Of a stretch of DNA of 5,843 nucleotides, positions 1 to 5,843 are shown piece after piece. Below the pieces are notes generated by a model. That model had not been told where the DNA came from. It did not search any database and saw only the letters and a program-made list of their open reading frames with translations. How positions within the stretch are numbered: the first letter of the stretch is position 1; each line of letters opens with the position of its first letter. Both the position numbers and the translations under genes were made by a program. The DNA is from Chloroflexota bacterium (GTDB lineage Bacteria; Chloroflexota; Anaerolineae; B4-G1; SLSP01): NCBI GenBank assembly GCA_012798275.1, contig JAAZNO010000188.1, positions 1 through 5,843 on the forward strand, read 5' to 3'.

Positions 1-501
1 CATCACCATGGTGATCGTGGCCAGCACGCCATGGGGCATGAACAGGGCCAGCAACGCTGCCGCCAGTGCCAGCGCCAACAGCGAGAAGGAGTGCCCTGCC
101 GCCATCAGCCCCACCAACGTCTGGATCAAGGCCTCGAACAGCACTTCCCTGGAGAACAGCATCACGGCGAGAATGCGGTTGAAGTCCCAGTACGCTATCC
201 CCAAGGCCACCATACCCGCCGCGCCGAGCAACACCGTCAACGCCACCACCCCCAGCAGCAGCCACGACCGCCGCCGTCGGTAGCTGGCCGCCGCCTGCGC
301 CGTGGTCTTGAGCGCCAGACCCACCGGCGGGGCGGGCAGCAGCGCCCGACGCAACGCCGTGTCCAGCCGGGCCAGGGCTTCCCAATCCGCACGGCAACGC
401 GCGCAGTCGCGCAGGTGCTGCTCCCAATCAGCCTGTTCTTCCGAGGTCAACTCGCCATCCAGTACCTTGATCCACCATCCCTCACTGTGCATGTCCCACA
501 T
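1..501 (-). CDS. Zinc-binding (zf-HC2/ZAS-type) membrane anti-sigma factor, 3' end outside window
   Basis: Likely a membrane anti-sigma factor that binds and silences the ECF sigma factor encoded just upstream. The minus-strand frame stays open for 167 codons to the left edge, so the C-terminus is missing. Reading from ATG at 501, residues 5-36 fit the zinc anti-sigma pattern H-x23-H-x3-C-x2-C (His5, His29, Cys33, Cys36) in an acidic, Trp-rich N-terminal domain. A basic cluster (Arg75-Arg78) precedes a strong hydrophobic segment at about 79-103. A second hydrophobic stretch covers about 138-155, and 120-135 may be a further membrane or amphipathic segment. Arg before the first segment suggests the N-terminus is cytoplasmic, where it would meet the sigma factor. 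The gene overlaps the sigma stop codon by 20 bp. ATG at 504 is in frame, but ATG at 501 sits 6 nt from the GGGAGG ribosome site and is preferred. The role is inferred from the motif and the gene pair; the signal sensed is not visible. Confidence 0.82.
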   Translation of the reverse strand, partial: MWDMHSEGWWIKVLDGELTSEEQADWEQHLRDCARCRADWEALARLDTALRRALLPAPPVGLALKTTAQAAASYRRRRSWLLLGVVALTVLLGAAGMVALGIAYWDFNRILAVMLFSREVLFEALIQTLVGLMAAGHSFSLLALALAAALLALFMPHGVLATITMVM

Positions 502-1093
502 CATGCGCCTCCCGCATTCCAGTATTCCAGCGGCTGCTCTCCTCCCCCTGGGTCTGCGCCCAACATTCAGCCAGCGCGCGCCGCGCCCGGAACAGCCGCG
601 ATTTCACCGCCGAGACGCTCAAATGCGTCACAGCAGCGATCTCCTCATACGACAAATCCTGCCAGTAAAACAACGTCACCACCAGGCGATCCACCGGCGC
701 GAGGGTCTCCAGCAGCGCCTGTACCGCGTGTTGCCGCTCGCGCTCCTCTAACTGCCGCTCCGGGCTGGGATCCGTCCCCGCCTGCCATTCCCAGGCGCCG
801 TCCTCCCCCATCCCGTCCAGGGAGACTTCGGGACGGCGGCGCCGCAGGCGATCCGTGCAAAAGTTTGCGGCGATGCGCAGCACCCACGGCTTGAAGGGCC
901 GCTCCACATCAAAAGTGTGCAGGCTCATCACGGCTTTCACCAACACATCCTGCGCGGCATCTTCAGCCTCGGTGGAGGTACCCAACATGCGGTAACACAA
1001 GCCATACACCGCCGGTTGGTAAGTCTCCACCAACCAGCTGATCGCCAGTTCATCTCCGTGCATGGCTGCAGTGATCCACTCTTGCTCGGTCAC
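482..1093 (-). CDS. ECF-family (sigma-70 group 4) RNA polymerase sigma factor
   Basis: An alternative sigma factor that would recruit core RNA polymerase to a stress or envelope-response regulon. From the GTG start it is 203 residues, normal for ECF sigmas. Region 2 spans about 14-87. It includes the core-binding helix (AEDAAQDVLVKAV, 43-55) and the promoter-melting/-10 segment (PFKPWVLRIAANFCTDRLRRRR, 66-87, whose conserved residues are Trp70, Arg73, Ile74, Ala75, Asn77 and Asp81-Arg82). An acidic linker follows at 88-120. Region 4 spans about 121-177, with the helix-turn-helix DLSYEEIAAVTHLSVSAVKS (146-165) followed by RLFRARRAL. Region 1.1 and region 3 are absent, as in the ECF class. I chose GTG 1093 because GAGGG lies 8 nt upstream and the protein then begins directly at region 2. 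The frame extends to a TTG at 1141, but that codon overlaps the rpoC terminator T-tract. The gene is followed by, and overlaps, its probable anti-sigma factor. The ECF group and regulon cannot be told from the sequence. Confidence 0.93.
   Translation of the reverse strand: MTEQEWITAAMHGDELAISWLVETYQPAVYGLCYRMLGTSTEAEDAAQDVLVKAVMSLHTFDVERPFKPWVLRIAANFCTDRLRRRRPEVSLDGMGEDGAWEWQAGTDPSPERQLEERERQHAVQALLETLAPVDRLVVTLFYWQDLSYEEIAAVTHLSVSAVKSRLFRARRALAECWAQTQGEESSRWNTGMREAHDVGHAQ
508..513 (-). promoter_or_regulatory. Shine-Dalgarno of the anti-sigma gene, inside the sigma gene
   Basis: GGGAGG on the minus strand lies within the last codons of the sigma factor gene. It is 6 nt before ATG 501 and 3 nt before ATG 504, which decides in favour of 501. 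Its position inside the upstream gene, together with the 20-bp overlap, suggests translational coupling that keeps sigma and anti-sigma in ratio. Confidence 0.6.
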
Positions 1094-1101
1094 GCCTTTG
1101 T

Positions 1102-1106
1102 CCCTC
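1102..1106 (-). promoter_or_regulatory. Shine-Dalgarno that sets the sigma factor start
   Basis: GAGGG on the minus strand lies 8 nt upstream of GTG 1093. No comparable site precedes the in-frame TTG at 1141, so the shorter protein is preferred. Confidence 0.55.
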
Positions 1107-1114
1107 GTTTCTAA

Positions 1115-1140
1115 TACGCACGGCAGGTCGCGGGGTTGCA
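1115..1140 (-). promoter_or_regulatory. Candidate ECF-type promoter for the sigma/anti-sigma pair
   Basis: The minus strand reads TGCAAC (1140-1135), a 16-nt spacer, then CGTA (1118-1115). This matches the layout of known ECF promoters, for example Bacillus sigma-W (TGAAAC, 16 nt, CGTA), with one mismatch in the -35. Transcription would begin near 1108, just before the ribosome site and about 15 nt before GTG 1093. Many ECF sigmas drive their own operon, so autoregulation is the natural reading, but this is inference from one short match. Confidence 0.35.
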
Positions 1141-1170
1141 AAAAGGGGCAACATGGGATGTTGCCCCTTG
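1141..1170 (-). terminator. Rho-independent terminator of rpoC
   Basis: A perfect 11-bp inverted repeat (AAGGGGCAACA, loop of 5, TGTTGCCCCTT; 1144-1170) lies 42 bp after the rpoC stop. Read on the minus strand, the stem ends in five consecutive T residues (1145-1141), the classic intrinsic terminator layout. On the plus strand the stem is followed only by TT, so it works in the rpoC direction. It separates rpoC from the sigma/anti-sigma pair. Confidence 0.9.
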
Positions 1171-1212
1171 GAACCTCGTCTCACGGCCCGACGCGATGCG
1201 CGCCGCGCCCTC

Positions 1213-4200
1213 TCAGAAGGGTCGCTGCAGATCCGTAAGCAGGAACGAGTCTGGCTCCTCTTCCTCATCGCTGAGCAACGTCCCTTTGGGGAGCTCTTTC
1301 TCGATGGCCACGCCTTCATACTCATCAATCGGGCCATCAGAACCTTCCACATCGCCGCGATATCCCGTGCCGGCGGGGATCAGCTTGCCGATGATGACAT
1401 TCTCCTTCAAACCGTAGAGCGGATCCTCATCGCCCTGCACCGCGGCGTTCGACAAAACCTTGATGGTGTGCTGGAACGACGCCGCCGAGAGGAAGGAATC
1501 CGTCGCCAACGCCGCCTTGGTGATGCCCAACAGCACCTGCCGCGCGCGCGCCGGCTGCCCGCCCTGATCCACGATCTCGCGGTTCTTCTTCTCATAACGG
1601 ACCCGATCCACCAGGTCGCCCGGCAAGAACTCCGTGCTGCCCGATTCAGTCACCATCACCTTGCTGAGCATCTTGCGGATGATGATCTCGAAGTGCTTGT
1701 CATTGATGACCGGCCCCTGTCGGCGGTATACTTCCTGCACTTCGCGCAGCAGATAGCGCTGCACAGCCTCGCGGCCCTGAACCTGCAGGATCCGGTGCGG
1801 ATTCAGCACCCCCTCACACAGCTGCTCGCCCGCTTCGACCTTCTGCCCTTCCGTCACCAGCAGGCGCACCGAGGGCGCCATGGCATACTCGCGCTCGTCC
1901 TTCACCTCGTAGCTCAACGTGAGCGTGCGACCTTCCAGGCTGATGTGGCCGCTGGCCTTGGCGCGAATCTCTTCGGTCTCGCCGCGCGCCAACAGCTGCC
2001 CCAGTTTGACCTCGTCAGCGTCTTCCACCAGCAGCTCCCAATCCTCGGGGATCTCGTGGACGGCGTTCTTCAGCTGCGCATGGGTCACGATGACCTTCAG
2101 AGCATCGCCCTCACGGACGATGTGCACGATGCCGGCAATATCGGAGATCTCCGCCTCGCCTTTCGGCATACGGCGGGCTTCCAACAGCTCTTCCACGCGC
2201 GGCAGACCGCTGGTGATGTCACCGCCGGAAGAGGCCGTCCCGCCGGTGTGGAATGTCCGCAGCGTCAACTGCGTGCCCGGTTCACCGATGGACTGCGCCG
2301 CGATGATACCGACCGCCGTCCCAATGTGCACCAGCGAGCCACGACCCAAATCGCGCCCGTAACACATGGCGCAGATGCCAAAATCCATCTCGCACGTCAT
2401 CGGCGAGCGGACAAACACGTCCGTGATGCCCGCACGGACCAACCGTTCCACCCGCTCCTCATCGAGCTCCTGATTCCGTTGCACGATGATCTCGCCTGTC
2501 TGGGGATCAACGACCGGCGCCGCGGCCATACGCCCGACAAGGCGTTCGCCAAACGTCTGATCGGCGACGCGCTCTTCCTTGCGATCACGAATCCACAAGC
2601 CACGGCGAGTGTGACAGTCCGTAGCGTTGATGATCACATCCTGCGCCGTGTCCACCAACCGGCGGGTGAGATACCCCGCGTCAGCCGTGCGGAGCGCGGT
2701 ATCCGACAGACCCTTCCGCGAACCGTGCGTGGAGATGAAGTACTCCAGCGCCGTCAGGCCCTCGCGCAGGTTGGAGCGGATCGGCAACGGGATGATGCGC
2801 CCGGAGGGGTCGGCCATCAAACCGCGCATCCCCGAAAGCTGCGCGATCGGCGCGAAACCGCCCTTGGAAGCGCCAGACTTCGCCATCACCGCGATGGGGC
2901 CGTAGGGGTCGAGGGAGTCCGAAACCGCCCGCGACACATCCTCGCGCACGCGCGTCCAAATCTGGATGACGCGGTTGTACTCCTCGTCCTCGGTCAACAG
3001 GCCGCGCCGGTACTGCCGTTCGATCTCGGCCACCTCCTGCGACGCGGCCTCCATGATCGCCTCCCGCGACTCAGGAATCGTCAAATCGTAGACCGAAATA
3101 GTCACGCCGGAGAGAGTCGCATAGTAGAAGCCCAACGCCTTGATGTCATCGGCAAACTGCACCGTGACTTCCGGGCCCAACAGGCGGTAGCACCGCGCGA
3201 TTTCGTTGTTGAGATCATTCTTGCTCAGCGGTCGGTTGATGAAGCGCATCGGATCAGGCACGATCCGGTTGAACAGCGCGCGTCCCACCGTCGTCGCGAT
3301 CGGCTCGGCAGGCGCCGGGCGCCCCTCGTACACCTGCGCCACCAAAATCGGCGTGTGCAGGGTCACCTTACCCAACACATACGCCGTCTCGACCTCATCG
3401 AGGTCCGTGTAGAAGCGCGGGGGCTCCTCCGTCGGGCGCCCGTCCATGGTGAGGTAGTAAATGCCCATGCACATGTCCTTGGAGGGACCGATGATGGGCT
3501 GTCCGTCGGCGGGCTTCAGAATGTTGCGCGAGGCGAGCATCAGCTTGCGGGCCTCTTCCACCGCCTTGCGGGACAGTGGAATGTGCACCGCCATCTGGTC
3601 ACCGTCGAAGTCAGCGTTGAAAGCCGCGCACACGAGCGGGTGGAGCTGGATCGCCTTGCCCTCGATGAGGATCGGCTCGAAAGCCTGAATGCCGAGGCGA
3701 TGCAACGTCGGCGCACGGTTGAGCAGCACGGGGCGGTCGCCGATGACCTCCTCCAGCACTTCCCACACCTCGGGCCGCTGCCGCTCGATCAGCCGCTTGG
3801 CCGCTTTGACGTTCGCCGCATAGTTGTAATCCACCAGGCGCTGAATCACGAACGGACGGTACAGTTCCAGCGCCATCGTCTTAGGCAGACCGCACTGATG
3901 CATCTTGAGATGCGGCCCAACGACGATGACGGAACGGCCGGAATAGTCCACGCGCTTACCCAGCAGGTTGCGGCGGAACCGGCCCTTCTTCCCCTTGAGC
4001 AAATCGCTCAACGACTTGAGCTGGCGCCGTCCGCGGCGGCTCATGGCCTTGCCGCGCTGACTGTTGTCAATGAGGCTGTCCACGGCCTCCTGCAACATGC
4101 GTTTCTCGTTATGGATGATCACTTCCGGGGCGCCAAGATCGAGCAATCGGCGCAGACGGTTGTTGCGGTTGATGACGCGGCGATACAGATCGTTGAGGTC

Positions 4201-5511
4201 GGAGGTGGCAAAACGCCCGCCATCGAGCTGCACCATCGGGCGCAATTCCGGCGGCAACACCGGCAGCACCGTCAGAATCATCCATTCGGGGCGATTGTGG
4301 CTCTTGCGGAGCGCTTCCACCACGCGCAGGCGACGGGTCGCCTTCTTGCGGCGCTGAGCAGAACGCCCGGTCCGCACCTCTTGCCACAGTTCCTCCGAGA
4401 GCGCCTCCAGGTCGAGCCGCCCCAGCAGCTCGTAGACGGCCTCGGCTCCCATGCCCGCTTTGAAGACCTGTCCCCACTTCTGCCGCAGCTCGCGGTAGCG
4501 CGCTTCGTTGAGGAATTGAAGCGGCGCCAGGCTCAGCAGCTCCTCGCGGTCCGCGTCGTAACGGGTGCGCACGGTGAGCGTCTTGGCCTGCAGCTCCTCG
4601 CGGATCTGCGTCAGCTTGTCCTGAATGCCGGCGGCCAGCGTCTCCGCCTCCGCGTCCGGCGTTCTCACGGGAGCCTGCTCCCGCTCACGAATTTCATGTT
4701 CGAGCTCATCGAGCGCTTCCTGGGCAACCATGGTCAGGGCGGCGTAATGACTGCGGCGGACGATTTCCCCCGCTTCCACGATGACCGTGTCCGTAATCTC
4801 AAAAATCAGCGTCTCTGGAGCTTCGCGATCCATCAGGCTTTCCAGCCGTCGCTGCAAGCGCTGGGCCTCCTTAGAAATCGCATCCGCCCGGGCATCGCGC
4901 TCCTCTTCCAGCATTTCCCGCAGAGCGCGCGCTTGCAGTTCCTGTTGTTCCTGGTAGTGAGCCAGCTGCTCGTCCAGATCGGCGCTCATGGACTGCGCCG
5001 CCTTGTCCAGCGTGCTGATGCCCTGCTTCTCGCGCTCTTCCAGGCGTTTGAGCGCCCGTTGACGGGCCTCTTCGTCCACATGGGTGATGATGTACTGCGC
5101 GAAGTAGAGCACGCGGTCGAGGTTACGCTTGCTGATGTCGAGCAGAATGCTCAAATGGCTGGGGATGCGCCGGGTGTACCAGATATGCGCTACCGGCGCG
5201 GCGAGCACAATGTGCCCCATGCGTTCACGGCGCACCGCTGAGCGGGTGACTTCCACATTACACTTGTCGCAGATGATGCCCCGGTAGCGAATGCCCTTGT
5301 ATTTGCCGCAATAACATTGATAATCGCGGGTCGGGCCAAAAATCGCTTCACAGAACAGCCCATCTTTTTCGGGACGCAAACGGCGGTAGTTGATGGTTTC
5401 CGGTTTGGTTACCTCCCCATAGGACCAGGAAAGGATGGCTTCCGGCGAAGCCAGGTTGATACGCAACATCTTGAAGGTACGCGCTTCGGTCACAACTTCG
5501 TCCCTATTCAT
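1213..5511 (-). CDS. rpoC: DNA-directed RNA polymerase subunit beta' (RpoC)
   Basis: Catalytic subunit of core RNA polymerase; with RpoB it forms the active centre. The protein has 1432 residues, counted from ATG 5511. In order: zinc ribbon cysteines 66, 68, 81, 84 (CYCGKYKG...CDKC); a largely helical insertion at about 147-326, with heptad-like Glu/Arg/Leu stretches at 147-228 and 262-310; the lid/switch region with KGKKGRFRRNLLGKRVDYSG (505-524 region); the Mg2+-binding loop NADFDGDQ with Asp634, Asp636, Asp638; F-loop at about 879-896; bridge helix at about 924-957 (YFISTHGSRKGL); second zinc site cysteines 966, 1040, 1047, 1050; trigger loop at about 1073-1111 (SIGEPGTQLTLRTFHTGG); a barrel-like segment; the conserved C-terminal clamp/anchor region; and a short acidic tail (DEEEE). 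No trigger-loop insertion of the E. coli type is present. ATG 5511 is 5 nt after GGGGG; in-frame ATG 5514 and GTG 5523 are alternatives. TTA, CTA and TCA codons are absent across most of the gene, which leaves a 1362-codon open frame on the opposite strand. Confidence 0.99.
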   Translation of the reverse strand: MNRDEVVTEARTFKMLRINLASPEAILSWSYGEVTKPETINYRRLRPEKDGLFCEAIFGPTRDYQCYCGKYKGIRYRGIICDKCNVEVTRSAVRRERMGHIVLAAPVAHIWYTRRIPSHLSILLDISKRNLDRVLYFAQYIITHVDEEARQRALKRLEEREKQGISTLDKAAQSMSADLDEQLAHYQEQQELQARALREMLEEERDARADAISKEAQRLQRRLESLMDREAPETLIFEITDTVIVEAGEIVRRSHYAALTMVAQEALDELEHEIREREQAPVRTPDAEAETLAAGIQDKLTQIREELQAKTLTVRTRYDADREELLSLAPLQFLNEARYRELRQKWGQVFKAGMGAEAVYELLGRLDLEALSEELWQEVRTGRSAQRRKKATRRLRVVEALRKSHNRPEWMILTVLPVLPPELRPMVQLDGGRFATSDLNDLYRRVINRNNRLRRLLDLGAPEVIIHNEKRMLQEAVDSLIDNSQRGKAMSRRGRRQLKSLSDLLKGKKGRFRRNLLGKRVDYSGRSVIVVGPHLKMHQCGLPKTMALELYRPFVIQRLVDYNYAANVKAAKRLIERQRPEVWEVLEEVIGDRPVLLNRAPTLHRLGIQAFEPILIEGKAIQLHPLVCAAFNADFDGDQMAVHIPLSRKAVEEARKLMLASRNILKPADGQPIIGPSKDMCMGIYYLTMDGRPTEEPPRFYTDLDEVETAYVLGKVTLHTPILVAQVYEGRPAPAEPIATTVGRALFNRIVPDPMRFINRPLSKNDLNNEIARCYRLLGPEVTVQFADDIKALGFYYATLSGVTISVYDLTIPESREAIMEAASQEVAEIERQYRRGLLTEDEEYNRVIQIWTRVREDVSRAVSDSLDPYGPIAVMAKSGASKGGFAPIAQLSGMRGLMADPSGRIIPLPIRSNLREGLTALEYFISTHGSRKGLSDTALRTADAGYLTRRLVDTAQDVIINATDCHTRRGLWIRDRKEERVADQTFGERLVGRMAAAPVVDPQTGEIIVQRNQELDEERVERLVRAGITDVFVRSPMTCEMDFGICAMCYGRDLGRGSLVHIGTAVGIIAAQSIGEPGTQLTLRTFHTGGTASSGGDITSGLPRVEELLEARRMPKGEAEISDIAGIVHIVREGDALKVIVTHAQLKNAVHEIPEDWELLVEDADEVKLGQLLARGETEEIRAKASGHISLEGRTLTLSYEVKDEREYAMAPSVRLLVTEGQKVEAGEQLCEGVLNPHRILQVQGREAVQRYLLREVQEVYRRQGPVINDKHFEIIIRKMLSKVMVTESGSTEFLPGDLVDRVRYEKKNREIVDQGGQPARARQVLLGITKAALATDSFLSAASFQHTIKVLSNAAVQGDEDPLYGLKENVIIGKLIPAGTGYRGDVEGSDGPIDEYEGVAIEKELPKGTLLSDEEEEPDSFLLTDLQRPF

Positions 5512-5516
5512 CATTT

Positions 5517-5521
5517 CCCCC
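5517..5521 (-). promoter_or_regulatory. Probable ribosome binding site of rpoC
   Basis: A GGGGG run on the minus strand lies 5 nt before ATG 5511 and only 2 nt before ATG 5514. It overlaps the alternative GTG 5523. It is the only purine-rich site nearby and so favours the 5511 start. It is a non-canonical match to the anti-Shine-Dalgarno sequence. Confidence 0.45.
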
Positions 5522-5548
5522 ACATGGTCTCAAACGACCTTCAAAGAA

Positions 5549-5564
5549 TATGGCCTGAGCCATA
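5549..5564 (-). other. Small hairpin in the rpoC 5' leader
   Basis: TATGGC, loop TCAG, GCCATA: a 6-bp perfect stem in the transcript, about 40 nt upstream of the rpoC start. It is not followed by a long T-run and does not cover the ribosome site. It could be a pausing or mRNA-stability element, or chance. Confidence 0.3.
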
Positions 5565-5570
5565 CAGCAC

Positions 5571-5612
5571 AAAAGAAGCGTCCGAGAATTCCTACGGAAT
5601 CCTCAGCGCTTC
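5571..5612 (-). terminator. Terminator-like hairpin (possible attenuator) in the rpoC leader
   Basis: In the minus-strand RNA, GAAGCG (5612-5607) pairs with CGCUUC (5580-5575), CU with GG, and GAGGAUUCC (5604-5596) with GGAAUUCUC (5592-5584). The loop is 3 nt (5595-5593), there are two G-U pairs, and one A is bulged at 5581. This makes about 17 paired positions. The 3' side runs into UUCUUUU (5577-5571), giving an intrinsic-terminator appearance. It begins about 33 nt downstream of the predicted start site, so it would act on rpoC transcripts as well as on any read-through from queA. Whether it terminates, attenuates or only stabilises the mRNA is not shown by the sequence. Confidence 0.5.
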
Positions 5613-5651
5613 CCCGATCAAACCTCTTCCCGCTAGCATAGGCGAATGAAT

Positions 5652-5679
5652 ATTATAGCCTCGTCCATTCAAAAGTCAA
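5652..5679 (-). promoter_or_regulatory. Housekeeping (sigma-70/sigma-A type) promoter of rpoC
   Basis: The minus strand reads TTGACT (5679-5674), a 16-nt spacer, then a perfect TATAAT (5657-5652). This is one mismatch from full consensus, in a short AT-rich island of otherwise GC-rich DNA. Start of transcription is expected near 5644-5647, giving a leader of about 135 nt before rpoC. I found no clear terminator between the queA stop (5778) and this promoter, so some queA-rpoC read-through is possible. Confidence 0.8.
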
Positions 5680-5777
5680 ACACGCCACGAAAGGACGAAA
5701 GGGAGGCACGCTTCAAGACCAGGGCAATTCTCACATGCCGCCGGCAGCCCCGAGCGCGTTACAGGCAAGCCCGCCGG

Positions 5778-5843
5778 TTAGAGGATCAGCGTAGCGTCAC
5801 CCAAGGAGAAGAAGCGATAACGCTCACGGATGGCTTCGGCGTA
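5778..5843 (-). CDS. queA: S-adenosylmethionine:tRNA ribosyltransferase-isomerase, C-terminal end only
   Basis: Only the last 21 codons and the TAA stop (5780-5778) are in the window; the start lies beyond the right edge. The translated end, YAEAIRERYRFFSLGDATLI followed by Leu-stop, matches the highly conserved QueA C-terminus, usually close to RYRFFSYGDAMLI. QueA transfers and isomerises the ribosyl moiety of S-adenosylmethionine onto preQ1 in the wobble position of GUN-anticodon tRNAs, making epoxyqueuosine in the cytoplasm. It lies upstream of rpoC on the same strand, 266 bp from the preferred rpoC start. The short length limits the evidence, but the motif is distinctive. Confidence 0.85.
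   Translation of the reverse strand, partial: YAEAIRERYRFFSLGDATLIL

Noticed and set aside
31..894. A 287-codon plus-strand open frame across the sigma and anti-sigma genes
   Set aside because: It has a low-complexity Pro/Arg/Gln-rich translation and lies antisense to two well-supported genes. It is a composition shadow.
1094..1141. N-terminal extension of the sigma factor from TTG 1141
   Set aside because: The extra 16 residues match nothing in ECF sigmas, the TTG overlaps the rpoC terminator T-tract, and GTG 1093 has a well-spaced GAGGG.
1153..5241. A 1362-codon open frame on the plus strand opposite rpoC
   Set aside because: It is aligned codon-for-codon with rpoC, so its stops could arise only where rpoC uses TTA, CTA or TCA, codons this GC-rich gene avoids. 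The translation is Arg/His/Leu/Gln-rich with no recognisable domain, while the minus strand encodes an unmistakable RpoC.
5700..5777. Possible terminator after queA
   Set aside because: There are short GC-rich complementary pieces (CCGGC/GCCGG), but no compact stem followed by a T-tract on the minus strand, so none is called.
5512..5777. Riboswitch or T-box in the rpoC leader
   Set aside because: I see no T-box or recognisable riboswitch core sequences; only simple hairpins are visible.
1..5843. Mobile elements, CRISPR arrays, tRNA or rRNA genes, or another novel system
   Set aside because: No transposase-like frames, terminal repeats, spaced repeats or RNA-gene signatures were seen. Nearly all of the window is accounted for by four genes and their control sites.

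Overview
The window holds four protein genes, all read from the minus strand, so transcription runs from high to low coordinates: queA (last 21 codons only), rpoC (complete), an ECF-family RNA polymerase sigma factor (complete) and its membrane-bound zinc-binding anti-sigma factor (N-terminal 167 codons, running off the left edge). The DNA looks GC-rich, roughly 60% by eye. The RpoC sequence has a long, mostly helical insertion near its N-terminus, no gammaproteobacterial-type trigger-loop insertion, and phrases such as FHTGG, DITSGLPRVEELLEAR and SGASKGGF. This resembles Chloroflexota (Anaerolineae-like) polymerases best. That assignment is inference from memory of the family, not from a search.

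Layout from right to left. 5843-5778: C-terminus of QueA, a queuosine tRNA-modification enzyme. 5777-5512: a 266-bp intergenic region with a near-consensus housekeeping promoter (TTGACT, 16 nt, TATAAT). It is followed by a leader of about 135 nt carrying a long hairpin with a U-rich 3' edge that resembles an intrinsic terminator or attenuator. 5511-1213: rpoC, 1432 residues, with every catalytic and zinc-binding signature intact. 1170-1141: a perfect 11-bp hairpin plus T-tract that terminates rpoC transcription. Immediately after the T-tract is an ECF-type promoter candidate (TGCAAC, 16 nt, CGTA). 1093-482: the ECF sigma factor. 501-1: the anti-sigma factor, overlapping the sigma gene by 20 bp with its own Shine-Dalgarno, so the pair is probably translationally coupled.

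Functionally, RpoC is the catalytic subunit of core RNA polymerase. The sigma factor would redirect that core to a specific regulon, and the anti-sigma factor would hold it at the membrane until a signal releases it. rpoB is not next to rpoC on its upstream side. Most of the window is ordinary housekeeping DNA. The parts worth a second look are the rpoC leader, the isolated rpoC, and the tight terminator/ECF-promoter junction. I see no mobile element, CRISPR array or RNA gene, and nothing that amounts to a new system.
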